From Paracoccaceae bacterium (GTDB taxonomy: Bacteria > Pseudomonadota > Alphaproteobacteria > Rhodobacterales > Rhodobacteraceae), in the NCBI GenBank assembly GCA_024640245.1, contig JAHEFH010000012.1, positions 1-33,910 of the forward strand: DNA of 33,910 bases, in the 5' to 3' direction. The notes under the pieces were generated by a model. The model saw nothing but the letters and a program-made list of their open reading frames with translations, did no database searches and had not been told where the DNA came from. Both the position numbers and the translations under genes were made by a program. Positions 17,227-25,916 of the stretch are shown in pieces; the stretch's first letter is position 1; each line of letters starts with the position of its first letter.

Positions 17227-17988
17227 ATGCTCGCAGTAATTTCTCCCGCAAAAAAAATGAATTTCGATCCGCTTCCGGACGGGTTTCCCGAGAGCTTTCC
17301 GGAGCTACAGAGCGACGCCAATTCCCTTGCCGCCACCGCGCGGCAACTGGGCCGGTTGGACCTGCGCCGCTTGATGGGGATCAGCGAGGATCTGGCGAAA
17401 CTCAATCAGGCGAGGTTCAAGGCTTTCGAAAAACAGTCGGACGATCGTAACTCGAAACAGGCGGCGCTGGCCTTTGCCGGGGACACCTATGTCGGGCTTC
17501 AGGCCGAAACGTTTGATGCCGAAGATCTGAATTTTGCGCAGGATCATCTGCGGATCCTGTCGGGGCTCTACGGGGTGCTTCGTCCGCTGGACAGGATACA
17601 GCCTTACCGGCTGGAAATGGGAAGCCGGCTGAAAAACCGCCGGGGAGCCAACCTCTATGCCTATTGGGGCGACCGGGTCGGTGCTGCGCTGGATCAGGCC
17701 GCAGGCGACGGGCCGGTGATCAATCTGGCCTCGGCCGAGTATTTCAAGGCGGCGGGCAAGGCAATGCGCGCACCTGTGATCACGCCCGCCTTCAAGGAAG
17801 AGCGCGACGGTGACCTGAAGATGATCGGCTTTTTTGCCAAGAAGGCGCGCGGGATGATGGCGCGTTTCATCATCCACAACCGGATCGCGGATGCCGAGGC
17901 CTTGAAGGATTTCGATTTGGAGGGCTATGCCTTTCAGCCGTCCCTGTCGGGCGAAACGAACTGGACCTTCACCCGTAAGGCGGCGTGA
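17227..17988 (+). CDS. yaaA: peroxide stress protein YaaA (DUF328)
   Basis: The 253-residue protein belongs to the YaaA/UPF0246 family, which in E. coli lowers free intracellular iron and protects DNA and proteins during peroxide stress and binds DNA. Family features are the start MLAVISPAKKMNF, FAGDTYVGLQAETF, LRILSGLYGVLRPLD, the segment MGSRLKNRRGANLYAYWGD, and NLASAEYFKA near the C-terminus. GAGGT lies before the ATG at 17227; the upstream ATG at 17197 has no such site. It converges with imuB; the stops are six bases apart. The grouping with recQ and imuB puts three genome-protection genes side by side, although only imuB shows a LexA box. Confidence 0.95.
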   Translation: MLAVISPAKKMNFDPLPDGFPESFPELQSDANSLAATARQLGRLDLRRLMGISEDLAKLNQARFKAFEKQSDDRNSKQAALAFAGDTYVGLQAETFDAEDLNFAQDHLRILSGLYGVLRPLDRIQPYRLEMGSRLKNRRGANLYAYWGDRVGAALDQAAGDGPVINLASAEYFKAAGKAMRAPVITPAFKEERDGDLKMIGFFAKKARGMMARFIIHNRIADAEALKDFDLEGYAFQPSLSGETNWTFTRKAA

Positions 17989-17994
17989 ACCGCC

Positions 17995-19647
17995 TCAGCC
18001 GAAATCGCCGTGCATGAACCAGCCGCCGGTCTTGCCGCCGCCAAGTGCTTGAAACAGCCACAGATGCTCGCCGCTTTCGGTGATCACGCGCCAGTAGTCG
18101 CGCGTGCCCGTGCGCCATGCCGGATCATCCAGCCACCATTCCGGCGCGATGCGCTCGGGGCCGATGGCGTGCCGCGTGGTGAAATCGCGCCGCCGCCAGC
18201 GGAACCGTTCCGGCGGGCGGCCCGCCGCCTGCGGATGCACCGGTTCCGGGACGAACATAAGCAACGGGCGCGGCGTGCGCGGCACCGGCCAGTCGCGGGC
18301 GACGACGGCATAGGCGGCGGACTGTATCGTCTGCGTTTTTTCAGGGATGTGGCTGGCGGCAGGCGTCAGGCGGATTAGCGCCTCCAGCCCCATGCGCGCG
18401 CCCAGACGGCCCAGCAGATCGGCCAGCGCCGTATCGCCGTCGCGCAGCAGCTTGGCGGCGGCGACCGCGTCCAGATGCCCCTTGTGGCGGGTCTCGGTCA
18501 GCGGTTCGGTGACATGCGCTTGAAGACGCATCATGTCGATGCCGAAACCCGGCTCGATGGTCGGCAGTTGCAGGGTCAGCAGCGGGTGGATGCGGGCCGG
18601 ATCGTCCGACGGACGCGCCAGCCCGACCTCGACCAGTTGCAAGCTGCGGTCGGTCCGGAACAGGGTCAGGCGCAGCCGCCGCGCGCCGCGTCCGGCCTTG
18701 CGCAGCTTGGCGCAGAGCGGCGGCAGCAGGCGGTCGATGCCCGCTTCGATGTCGTCGGCCAGCCCGATCGGATCGGGCAGCGACAGGCGGGTGGCGAAAT
18801 GCTGCGGCGGTCCGCCGGGAGAGATTGGCTCCGGCTCTGCGCCCAGCGCCTGATCCAGCCGCCGCACCACGTCGGTGCCAAAGCGCCGCGCCAGCGCCGC
18901 GCGCGGCAGTCCGGTCAGGTCGCCGATGCAGCGGATGCCCAGACGCGCCAGCTTGGCGCAGGTCTCCACCTCTAGGCGTAGCGCTGGCAGGGGCAGGGGA
19001 GCTATGGCGGCGCGGGTTTGTCCCGTGGGCGCGACAGAGGTGGCGACGAAGCGTCCCGCCCGCGCCGGCGCTTGCCCGCCGCGCTCCCAGTTGCGCCGCT
19101 TGAAGGCGCGGGACCGGGTCGCGCGGGCCTCTTGCTCTATGGCGTCGCCGCTGCGGTGCGCGATGCTGGCCGTCCCCGCATAGCGCGCCAGCGCCCAGGC
19201 CGCGCCGACCGTATCTGCGATGCCGATATGCACGGTCAAGAACAAGGTTTCAGCGTCGGCGCGGATCGCCTCGGCCAGTCCTGCCTCGCCGCCGAACAGA
19301 TGCGAACAACCAGTGATGTCCAGCAACAGCGCGGCGGGTGGTTGCGCCGCGACCCATGGTGAATACTTTCCGGACCAGCGCGACAGGGCTGCCAGAAACG
19401 ACGCCTCCTGCTCCGGAGTGGCAGGGTGCGTCAGCAGGTCGGGGCAGAAAGCGCGCGCATCCGACAGGGACTGGCCGACCGATAGGCCCTCTGCCTCTGC
19501 CTCTGCTGACAGGCTGGCCAGTGTCAGGGTGTTGCTCTGCTCGGCGACGATGGCTAAGGGCCGGTCGATGCGGCCGCGATCAGCGCGCAGGACACGCTCT
19601 GCGGCAAGGTGCGGAAACCAGAGCGACAGGATACGGCGGTGGGCCAT
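17995..19647 (-). CDS. imuB: ImuB-type Y-family DNA polymerase homologue
   Basis: ImuB is the catalytically inactive Y-family member that bridges ImuA, the DnaE2 polymerase and the sliding clamp in SOS mutagenesis. The 550-residue protein opens RRILSLWFPHLAAERVL, where the usual first catalytic aspartate is replaced. It keeps Asp110 in LLLDITGCSHLFGG but lacks the SxDE pair of active polymerases. A little-finger region follows, with FATRLSLPDPIG and IEPGFGIDMMRL, and then the ImuB C-terminal (DUF6504-like) domain with RFRWRRRDF and DYWRVITESGEHLWLFQ. A LexA box sits 19 bases upstream. There is no imuA before it and no dnaE2 after it, which is unusual because the three normally form one operon. 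Confidence 0.9.
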   Translation of the reverse strand: MAHRRILSLWFPHLAAERVLRADRGRIDRPLAIVAEQSNTLTLASLSAEAEAEGLSVGQSLSDARAFCPDLLTHPATPEQEASFLAALSRWSGKYSPWVAAQPPAALLLDITGCSHLFGGEAGLAEAIRADAETLFLTVHIGIADTVGAAWALARYAGTASIAHRSGDAIEQEARATRSRAFKRRNWERGGQAPARAGRFVATSVAPTGQTRAAIAPLPLPALRLEVETCAKLARLGIRCIGDLTGLPRAALARRFGTDVVRRLDQALGAEPEPISPGGPPQHFATRLSLPDPIGLADDIEAGIDRLLPPLCAKLRKAGRGARRLRLTLFRTDRSLQLVEVGLARPSDDPARIHPLLTLQLPTIEPGFGIDMMRLQAHVTEPLTETRHKGHLDAVAAAKLLRDGDTALADLLGRLGARMGLEALIRLTPAASHIPEKTQTIQSAAYAVVARDWPVPRTPRPLLMFVPEPVHPQAAGRPPERFRWRRRDFTTRHAIGPERIAPEWWLDDPAWRTGTRDYWRVITESGEHLWLFQALGGGKTGGWFMHGDFG

Positions 19648-19665
19648 GGTGGCAGGGACTCATGT

Positions 19666-19680
19666 GTTCATGATTTGTTC
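19666..19680 (-). promoter_or_regulatory. LexA box (SOS operator) of imuB
   Basis: GTTCATGATTTGTTC matches the alphaproteobacterial LexA site GTTC-N7-GTTC exactly (GAAC-N7-GAAC on the imuB strand). It begins 19 bases upstream of the imuB ATG. A candidate -10 hexamer TCTAAT (19689-19684 on the minus strand) lies immediately upstream, so LexA bound here would cover the transcription start. The -35 is not convincing. The site is 74 bases from the divergent rluA start and might touch that promoter too. Confidence 0.82.
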
Positions 19681-19753
19681 CAAATTAGAGCGACCCGTCG
19701 CCGGAGTCGAGTCTTTGTCTGGTTCGGGGTCTCACAGCTTGCTACAAGGCACC

Positions 19754-20410
19754 ATGATCGAGCCGTTGATATATACTCCGCCACAGACGCAATTGCAGGT
19801 GATCCATCAGGATGCCGTGCTGCTGGTGCTGGACAAGCCGTCGGGGCTGCTGTCCGTGCCGGGCAAGGCGGCGGAGCATCAGGATTGTCTGGAACTACGG
19901 GTCAGGGCAGAATTCCCCGAGGCGTTGCTGGTCCATCGGCTGGACATGGATACCTCCGGCCTAATGGTCTTCGCCCGTACCAAACCGGCCCAGCGGCATT
20001 TGGGGCTGCAATTCGAACGCCGGAAAGTGGCGAAAATCTATCTGGCGCGGGTGGACGGCGTCGTGGCACAGGACAGCGGCACGGTCGATTTGCCGCTGAT
20101 CGTGGACTGGCCGAACCGGCCCTTGCAGAAGGTGGATTTCGACATTGGAAAACCCGCTCGCACCGATTGGCAGGTGCTGGAACGCGGCGACCGGACAACC
20201 CGTATGGAACTGCGCCCCCTGACAGGCCGCAGTCACCAGTTGCGCGTCCATATGCAGGCCATTGGGCATACCATCCTCGGCGACAGGTTTTACGGCAGCG
20301 CAGCGGTGATCGCGGCGGCAGACCGGTTGCAGCTGCATGCCCGGACACTGGAAATCCATCACCCCGACGGTGGAGTGCGCATCCGCTTTGAGGCCCCTGC
20401 GCCATTTTAG
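19754..20410 (+). CDS. rluA: RluA-family pseudouridine synthase
   Basis: The 218-residue enzyme isomerises uridine to pseudouridine in structured RNA. The catalytic aspartate is Asp64 in [15 protein letters not shown], the same position as in E. coli RluA, and the overall length is nearly identical to that protein (219 residues). It lacks the N-terminal S4 domain found in RluC and RluD. These features favour the RluA specificity (23S rRNA U746 and tRNA U32), though specificity is inferred. Other family features are [23 protein letters not shown] and [17 protein letters not shown]. The ATG at 19754 starts the conserved [10 protein letters not shown]; the longer open frame to 19220 lies entirely opposite imuB and is not used. 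Confidence 0.93.
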   Translation: MIEPLIYTPPQTQLQVIHQDAVLLVLDKPSGLLSVPGKAAEHQDCLELRVRAEFPEALLVHRLDMDTSGLMVFARTKPAQRHLGLQFERRKVAKIYLARVDGVVAQDSGTVDLPLIVDWPNRPLQKVDFDIGKPARTDWQVLERGDRTTRMELRPLTGRSHQLRVHMQAIGHTILGDRFYGSAAVIAAADRLQLHARTLEIHHPDGGVRIRFEAPAPF

Positions 20411-20480
20411 GCGACGGAACTTGGCACCGGCTACGTATTAACGAAAGTGCGGTCGCTCTGCGGAGCGCTGCAAAGTCTTG

Positions 20481-20500
20481 CCGCCTTGGGTTGAAGGCGG
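20481..20500 (+). terminator. hairpin between rluA and dapE
   Basis: CCGCCTT and AAGGCGG form a 7 bp stem with a 6-base loop 71 bases after the rluA stop and 30 bases before the dapE start. No T run follows, so it may be a factor-assisted terminator or a leader hairpin of dapE. Confidence 0.35.
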
Positions 20501-20529
20501 TATGCCATGGGCAGAAAGGGGGCCTGTCC

Positions 20530-21672
20530 ATGGCAACAGATCCTGTAGAATTGACGGCAGAACTTGTGCGCTGCCCTTCTGTCACGCCGGCCGAAGGCGG
20601 CGCGTTGACCCTGCTGGAACAGCGCCTTTCGGCGGCGGGGTTCATATGCACCCGCGTCGACCGGAACGGCATCTGCAACCTGTTTGCCCGCTGGGGCAAT
20701 CAGAAGAACGGCAGGACCTTCGGGTTCAACGGCCATACCGACGTGGTGCCGGTCGGCGATGCGGCGGCCTGGACCGTCGATCCCTTCGGGGCGGAACAGA
20801 AAGACGGCTTGCTCTACGGTCGCGGGGCGACGGACATGAAATCCGGTGTTGCGGCCTTTGCGGCGGCGGCGATCGATTTTGTCTCCGACACGCCACCGGA
20901 TGGATCCATCGTGCTGGCCATCACTGGCGACGAGGAAGGCTCCGCGACCGACGGCACGCTGGCGCTTCTCGACTGGATGACGGAAAACGGCGAGCGGATG
21001 GACCATTGTCTGGTCGGAGAGCCGACCTGCCCGAACACCATGGGCGAGATGATGAAGATCGGGCGACGCGGATCGATGACAGCCTATTTCACGGCGCGCG
21101 GCGTGCAGGGGCACTCCGCCTATCCTCACCGAGCCAAAAACCCGATTCCGGCAATGGCCAGGCTGATGGCAAAATTGTCGGACCATGAACTGGATCGGGG
21201 CACGGCGCATTTCGATCCGTCAACGCTGGTCGTTACGACGATTGACACCGGCAACACTGCGAACAACGTCATACCGGCTGAGGTCCGCAGCACGGTAAAC
21301 ATAAGGTTCAACGACGCCCAGTCGTCGTCGGGATTGACCGGTTGGCTGCAATCTGAAGCAGACTCTATGGCGCAAGTAACAGGTATAAAAATTACTATGA
21401 AAACAACAGTTTCCGGGGAGAGTTTCGTGTTTCCTCCGGGCGAGCTATCGGCGCTTATCAGCAAGGCTGTCGAGGCGGAACTGGGCGTTGTGCCGGAACT
21501 GTCTACTTCAGGTGGGACATCGGACGCACGCTATGTCAAAGATGTTTGTCCGGTCGTCGAATTCGGTCTGGTCGGCAAGACTATGCATCAGGTCGATGAA
21601 TCTGTTGAAATCGAGCAAATTCATCAGCTTAAATCTATATATTTACGTATTCTCTCAACTTATTTCGGATGA
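20530..21672 (+). CDS. dapE: succinyl-diaminopimelate desuccinylase
   Basis: DapE hydrolyses N-succinyl-LL-diaminopimelate in the succinylase branch of lysine and meso-diaminopimelate synthesis, supplying cell-wall precursor. The 380-residue protein is an M20-type di-zinc enzyme: [11 protein letters not shown] at the N-terminus, the metal ligand His in [26 protein letters not shown] with the bridging Asp, the catalytic Glu pair in [12 protein letters not shown], and [15 protein letters not shown] from the dimerisation domain. The C-terminal metal site is in [19 protein letters not shown]-rich sequence precedes ATG 20530; a 13-codon longer frame is unlikely. From about codon 275 the gene uses AT-ending codons (ATA, TTA, ACA, AAA) far more than its neighbours. 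Its stop overlaps the next start as ATGA. Confidence 0.95.
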   Translation: MATDPVELTAELVRCPSVTPAEGGALTLLEQRLSAAGFICTRVDRNGICNLFARWGNQKNGRTFGFNGHTDVVPVGDAAAWTVDPFGAEQKDGLLYGRGATDMKSGVAAFAAAAIDFVSDTPPDGSIVLAITGDEEGSATDGTLALLDWMTENGERMDHCLVGEPTCPNTMGEMMKIGRRGSMTAYFTARGVQGHSAYPHRAKNPIPAMARLMAKLSDHELDRGTAHFDPSTLVVTTIDTGNTANNVIPAEVRSTVNIRFNDAQSSSGLTGWLQSEADSMAQVTGIKITMKTTVSGESFVFPPGELSALISKAVEAELGVVPELSTSGGTSDARYVKDVCPVVEFGLVGKTMHQVDESVEIEQIHQLKSIYLRILSTYFG

Positions 21673-22271
21673 GCCGCGCCCAGCTCTTCATCATGGTAAA
21701 AGAGCCGCATCCGGGTCGCGTCAAAACCCGCCTGGGGCGCGATATCGGGATGACCGCCGCGGCGTGGTGGTTCCGGCATCAGGCGCGTGACCTGATCCGT
21801 CGGCTGGGCTGCGATCCCCGCTGGCAGACCGTTCTGGCGGTGTCGCCGGATCACGAGGGTCTGGCTAGCCGCATCTGGCCGCGGCACCTTCCGCGCTGGC
21901 CACAGGGAAGCGGGGATCTGGGCGACCGTATGGGCAGGATATTCCGCGATGTGCCGCAAGGTCCGGTTGTGATCATCGGAGCAGATATTCCCGGTATCAC
22001 GCCCGCCCTGATCGCGCGCGCCTTCGCCGCGCTTGGTGATCATGACGCCGTGTTCGGGCCCGCGCCGGACGGGGGATACTGGCTGATCGGACTGAAGCGG
22101 GGCGCGCGGCCCGTCCCGTCCGGAATTTTCGAGCGCGTGCGCTGGTCCAGCGCCACCGCGCTGGATGACACGCGCGCCAGTCTGGGCAAGGCAAAAATTG
22201 CTTTCATAGACAGTTTGCGCGACGTCGATCACGCTACCGATCTGCGCGTTGCCGGCACCGAATTGAAATGA
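21669..22271 (+). CDS. DUF2064 / TIGR04282-like glycosyltransferase-fold protein
   Basis: The 200-residue protein has the nucleotidyl/glycosyltransferase-like GT-A fold of DUF2064. Family features are [19 protein letters not shown] at the N-terminus, [23 protein letters not shown] with the aspartate that would bind metal and nucleotide sugar, and [15 protein letters not shown]. Members are often labelled as arsenosugar-biosynthesis glycosyltransferases, but that name comes from other genomic settings and nothing arsenic-related is nearby, so the substrate is open. The ATG overlaps the dapE stop by four bases, implying coupled translation; rnr follows 30 bases later. Confidence 0.85.
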   Translation: MSRAQLFIMVKEPHPGRVKTRLGRDIGMTAAAWWFRHQARDLIRRLGCDPRWQTVLAVSPDHEGLASRIWPRHLPRWPQGSGDLGDRMGRIFRDVPQGPVVIIGADIPGITPALIARAFAALGDHDAVFGPAPDGGYWLIGLKRGARPVPSGIFERVRWSSATALDDTRASLGKAKIAFIDSLRDVDHATDLRVAGTELK

Positions 22272-22301
22272 CGCGGATCAACGCCCATGTTAGGGGAAGA
22301 C

Positions 22302-24533
22302 ATGAGTGATATACCAAGCAAACAACAGCTTCTTGACTGGATCAAGGAGAACCCGACCAAAACCAACAAACGAGAGATCGCGCGGGCCTTCAACATCAAG
22401 GGCGCGGCGCGGATTGATCTGAAACGCCTGCTCAAGGAACTGACGGCCGAGGGCCATCTGCAAAAGAACCGCAAGGCCTTTCGCGGATCGGCTGACCTTC
22501 CGCCGGTGCTGGTGCTGAGCGTCGCGCGGATCGACAGCCACGGCGACCTCTGGGCACAGCCCGTCGACTGGCGTGGCGAGGACCCGGCGCCAAAAATCCT
22601 GTTCTTCCCGAAAAAGGGCGATCCGGCCCTGACCAAGAACGACCAGATTCTGTGCCGTCTGTCGCCGTCGAGCGATCCGGACATTGCCTATGAAGCCCGC
22701 CTGATCCGCAAGATCGCGTCCGGACCGCAGAAGATCATCGGCCTCTATCGTATCGGCTCCGAAGGCGGCCGCGTCGTTCCCGTCGACAAGAAGATCGACC
22801 GCGAATATCGCGTTGCCAAGGACGACAGCATGGGCGCGAAGGAGGGTGAACTGGTCGAGGCGCAGCAAATCGGCCCTAAGGGGCGCATGGGCCTGCCGAC
22901 TGCAAGGATCGTGGAAAGGCTCGGCGATCCGATGGCGCCGAAGGCTATTTCCCTGATCGCAATTCACCAGCACGGCATTCCCGACGAGTTCCCCGCAGAG
23001 GTCGTGGCCCAGGCCGAAGACGCTAAACCGGCCCCGCTCGGCAAGCGCCGCGACCTGCGCGACCTGCCGCTGTTCACAATCGACCCCGAGGATGCACGGG
23101 ACCGCGACGACGCGATCTGCGCCTTTCCGGACGACGATCCGAAAAACGATGGCGGCTATGTCGTCTGGGTCGCGATTGCCGATGTCGCCTGGTATGTCCG
23201 GCCTGGTACGGCGCTCGACCGCGAGGCGCGCAATCGCGGGAACTCCAGCTATTTTCCCGACCGCGTTGTTCCGATGCTGCCCGACGCCCTGTCCGGTGAC
23301 CTGTGCTCGCTGCATGAAAATGTCGACCGCGCCTGTCTCGCGGTGCGTTTCGTGCTGAATTCGTCCGGTCACAAAATCGCGCATGAATTCCATCGCGGCA
23401 TGATGCGCTCGCCTGCGGCGCTGAGCTATCATCAGGCGCAGGCGGCAGCGGATGGAACCTATGATGAGGCCACCGAACCGCTGAAACAGCAGATTGCGGA
23501 TTTGTTCGCGGCTTACCACGTTGCCAGCAAGGCGCGGAACGAACGTCAGCCTCTGGACCTCGAACTGCCGGAACGCCGGATCGTATTGTCGGAAGAGGGC
23601 AAGGTCCTGTCGGTCGATTTCCGAGACCGTTTCGATGCGCATAAGCTGGTCGAGGAGTTTATGGTCACGGCCAACGTCTGCGCCGCAGAGACGCTGGAAC
23701 AAAAACGCAGCCCGTTGATGTACCGCGTGCATGAAGAGCCTTCCCCGGGAAAGCTCGACGTCCTGCGCGAGGTCGCGGATGCCGCCGGCCTGACCATGGC
23801 CAAGGGTCAGGTGCTGCATACCCAGCACCTGAACAAGCTGCTGAAGGCCGCGGCTGGAACCGAGGATGCAGAAGTCATCAACATGTCGGTCCTGCGGTCC
23901 ATGATGCAGGCCTATTACGCGCCGGTGAACCTCGGCCATTTCGGGTTGAACTTGCGCAAATACGCGCATTTCACTTCTCCGATCCGGCGTTATTCCGACC
24001 TGATCGTACATCGTGCACTGATCAGCGCACATAAATGGGGCGACGACGGTTTGTCGCCGCAGGAAATCGAGCGGCTTGCCGATACAGGCGACTGGATCAG
24101 CCTGACGGAGCGCCGCTCCATGCTGGCAGAACGTGACACCACCGACCGCTATCTGGCGGCATTTCTGGCCGAAAGGGTCGGTAGCGAGTTTTCGGGCCGC
24201 GTGTCCGGCATTGCCCGGTTCGGCCTGTTCGTGAAACTGGACGAAACCGGCGCGGACGGGATAATCCTGTTGTCTCATCTGGGGCGCGAATACTGGCGCT
24301 ATAACGAAAAGGACGGCACGCTCAAGGGTGAGGACAGCGGTCGAATCATTGCTGTCGGCATGCCGGCGCTGGTGCGTCTGGCAGAGGCCGAACCGATCAC
24401 TGGCGGGTTGACGCTCGAACTGCTGGAACTGGACGGCAAGCCGATGCCCAAGGGGACTTCGCGCGGAAAACCTGCGCAGGGCCGCAAGATCAGCAAGGCC
24501 GCCAAGCACAAACGCCGCATGCGTAAGGCATAG
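22302..24533 (+). CDS. rnr: ribonuclease R
   Basis: RNase R is a processive 3'-5' exoribonuclease that degrades structured RNA and works in rRNA quality control and trans-translation. The 743-residue protein has an N-terminal winged-helix segment (KREIARAFNIKGAAR), cold-shock domains, and the RNB catalytic domain. Its aspartate cluster is D261-P-E-D264-A-R-D267-R-D269-D270, and ARNRGNSSYFPDRVVPMLP follows. An S1 domain (VGSEFSGRVSGIARFGLFVKL, about 635-720) and a short, strongly basic Lys/Arg tail complete it. ATG 22302 is chosen over 22287 because AGGGGA lies at correct spacing. A terminator follows the stop. Confidence 0.96.
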   Translation: MSDIPSKQQLLDWIKENPTKTNKREIARAFNIKGAARIDLKRLLKELTAEGHLQKNRKAFRGSADLPPVLVLSVARIDSHGDLWAQPVDWRGEDPAPKILFFPKKGDPALTKNDQILCRLSPSSDPDIAYEARLIRKIASGPQKIIGLYRIGSEGGRVVPVDKKIDREYRVAKDDSMGAKEGELVEAQQIGPKGRMGLPTARIVERLGDPMAPKAISLIAIHQHGIPDEFPAEVVAQAEDAKPAPLGKRRDLRDLPLFTIDPEDARDRDDAICAFPDDDPKNDGGYVVWVAIADVAWYVRPGTALDREARNRGNSSYFPDRVVPMLPDALSGDLCSLHENVDRACLAVRFVLNSSGHKIAHEFHRGMMRSPAALSYHQAQAAADGTYDEATEPLKQQIADLFAAYHVASKARNERQPLDLELPERRIVLSEEGKVLSVDFRDRFDAHKLVEEFMVTANVCAAETLEQKRSPLMYRVHEEPSPGKLDVLREVADAAGLTMAKGQVLHTQHLNKLLKAAAGTEDAEVINMSVLRSMMQAYYAPVNLGHFGLNLRKYAHFTSPIRRYSDLIVHRALISAHKWGDDGLSPQEIERLADTGDWISLTERRSMLAERDTTDRYLAAFLAERVGSEFSGRVSGIARFGLFVKLDETGADGIILLSHLGREYWRYNEKDGTLKGEDSGRIIAVGMPALVRLAEAEPITGGLTLELLELDGKPMPKGTSRGKPAQGRKISKAAKHKRRMRKA

Positions 24534-24549
24534 GCACAGTCGCGCCCAG

Positions 24550-24577
24550 ATTTGGAGAGTCCGGATTTTTTCTTTTG
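24550..24577 (+). terminator. intrinsic terminator of rnr
   Basis: ATTTGGA and TCCGGAT pair as a 7 bp stem (two G-U pairs) with a GAG loop, followed by TTTTTTCTTTT. It lies 17 bases after the rnr stop codon. The T run leads straight into the -35 of the next promoter. Confidence 0.65.
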
Positions 24578-24603
24578 TCAGATCGCCGAATTTTCGCTAA
24601 AAT
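24575..24603 (+). promoter_or_regulatory. sigma-70-type promoter of the lytic transglycosylase gene
   Basis: TTGTCA (24575-24580), a spacer of exactly 17 bases, and TAAAAT (24598-24603) give five of six matches to each consensus hexamer. The start codon is at 24640, so the predicted leader is about 30 bases and includes AGGAG. Confidence 0.7.
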
Positions 24604-24639
24604 CCCTGCAAAATAACAATCTTCGGGCAGGAGATACCA

Positions 24640-25902
24640 ATGAGAACGATCGTACAACGGGCCGCAATGCTTTGCGCCGGTTGCTTTGTGGCGCAGGGCA
24701 GTGTCGCAGCGGAGCCGGCAGCAGTACAGGAGCGCGCGGCCATCACACAGGAGTCCCAGTATTTGCAGGTCGCACAGAGCCAGACGGGTTTCGAGCGCTG
24801 GATCAGGGGCTTCCGCGCCGAAGCGCTGTCGCGGGGCATTTCGGCCCGCACCTATGACGCAGCCTTTCGTGGCGCGAAACTGAACGAGAAGGTGATCGAA
24901 CGGGACCGTTCGCAATCAGAGTTCACCAAGCAGCTTTGGGAATACCTCGACAGCGCGGTCTCGGACACGCGCGTCTCCAATGGTCGTGGCAAAGTCGACG
25001 ACTTGCGGCGCGAACTGGCGCAGATCGAACAGCGGTACGACGTGGACGCACGCGCCTTCGTCGCCATCTGGGGGCTGGAGAGCGCCTATGGCGAATACAT
25101 GGGCAACATAAATATCATCGAGGCGCTGGCGACACTGGCCTACGAGGGCCGACGCGAGAAATTCGCCAAGCAGCAGTTGATCGAGGCTCTGCGGATCATC
25201 CAGCGCGGCGATATTACAGCGGACCAGATTTCCGGTTCCTGGGCAGGCGCCATGGGTCACACGCAGTTCATCCCGACCAGCTATCAGGCTTACGCGCAGG
25301 ATTTCGACGGTGACGGGCGGCGCGATGTCTGGAACCGCGACGATCCGCGCGACGCGCTGGCTTCGACCGCGAACTACCTTAAGGAATTCGGCTGGCAAAA
25401 AGGTCAGCCTTGGGGGGTCGAGATCAAAATCCCGGCCGGTTTCAATTATGCCGCCGCCGATCTGAAGGTCAAGAAACCGGTGCGCGACTGGAATGCGCTG
25501 GGCGTCCGCCTGATCGAAGGCGGGACGCTACCGAATTACGGTGACGCCGCGATCCTGCTGCCCGCCGGCGCCAACGGTCCGGCCTTTGCCGTGTTCAAGA
25601 ATTTCTATGTCATCAAGCGTTACAACAACGCCAATTCCTACGCCATGGCCGTGGGCCATCTGGGCGACCGCATTTTCGGAGGCGGTCCGATCCGTGCAGA
25701 GTGGCCGCGCGGCGACCGCGGGCTGTTGCGGGCCGAACGCATGGAACTGCAACACAAGCTGACGGCCAAGGGCTTCTCGACGCAGGGCGTGGACGGGGTT
25801 ATTGGCCCCAACACGATCGAGGCGGTGCGCCGCTATCAACGGGCCATCGGGGTCATTCCCGACGGCTATCCTTCACTGCGTCTTTTGCAGCGTTTGAAGT
25901 AA
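24640..25902 (+). CDS. MltB-family lytic murein transglycosylase with peptidoglycan-binding domain
   Basis: This exported enzyme cleaves glycan strands of peptidoglycan with 1,6-anhydro product formation. The 420-residue protein has a signal peptide (about 1-24, ending SVAA, without a lipobox). An SLT/MltB catalytic domain follows with FERWIRGFRAEALSRGI and the catalytic Glu147 in AIWGLESAYGEYMGN. SGSWAGAMGHTQFIPTSYQAY and DFDGDGRRDVW are further family features. Residues about 360-420 form a PG_binding_1 domain (LQHKLTAKGFSTQGVDGVIG, then TIEAVRRYQRA). AGGAG lies before the ATG, and a good promoter is visible upstream. With dapE and the class A PBP it is the third cell-wall gene in the window. 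Confidence 0.93.
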   Translation: MRTIVQRAAMLCAGCFVAQGSVAAEPAAVQERAAITQESQYLQVAQSQTGFERWIRGFRAEALSRGISARTYDAAFRGAKLNEKVIERDRSQSEFTKQLWEYLDSAVSDTRVSNGRGKVDDLRRELAQIEQRYDVDARAFVAIWGLESAYGEYMGNINIIEALATLAYEGRREKFAKQQLIEALRIIQRGDITADQISGSWAGAMGHTQFIPTSYQAYAQDFDGDGRRDVWNRDDPRDALASTANYLKEFGWQKGQPWGVEIKIPAGFNYAAADLKVKKPVRDWNALGVRLIEGGTLPNYGDAAILLPAGANGPAFAVFKNFYVIKRYNNANSYAMAVGHLGDRIFGGGPIRAEWPRGDRGLLRAERMELQHKLTAKGFSTQGVDGVIGPNTIEAVRRYQRAIGVIPDGYPSLRLLQRLK

Positions 25903-25916
25903 GCCGAGCGGCGGGC

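Noticed and set aside
19220-19753. Long N-terminal extension of the rluA frame
   Set aside because: The extension lies opposite imuB and has no homology; the ATG at 19754 gives a protein of the same length as E. coli RluA with the catalytic Asp at the same position.
22290-24509. A 739-codon open frame antisense to rnr
   Set aside because: It mirrors rnr almost end to end. Long antisense frames are expected opposite GC-rich genes, it resembles no protein family, and rnr has all catalytic motifs and a good ribosome-binding site.
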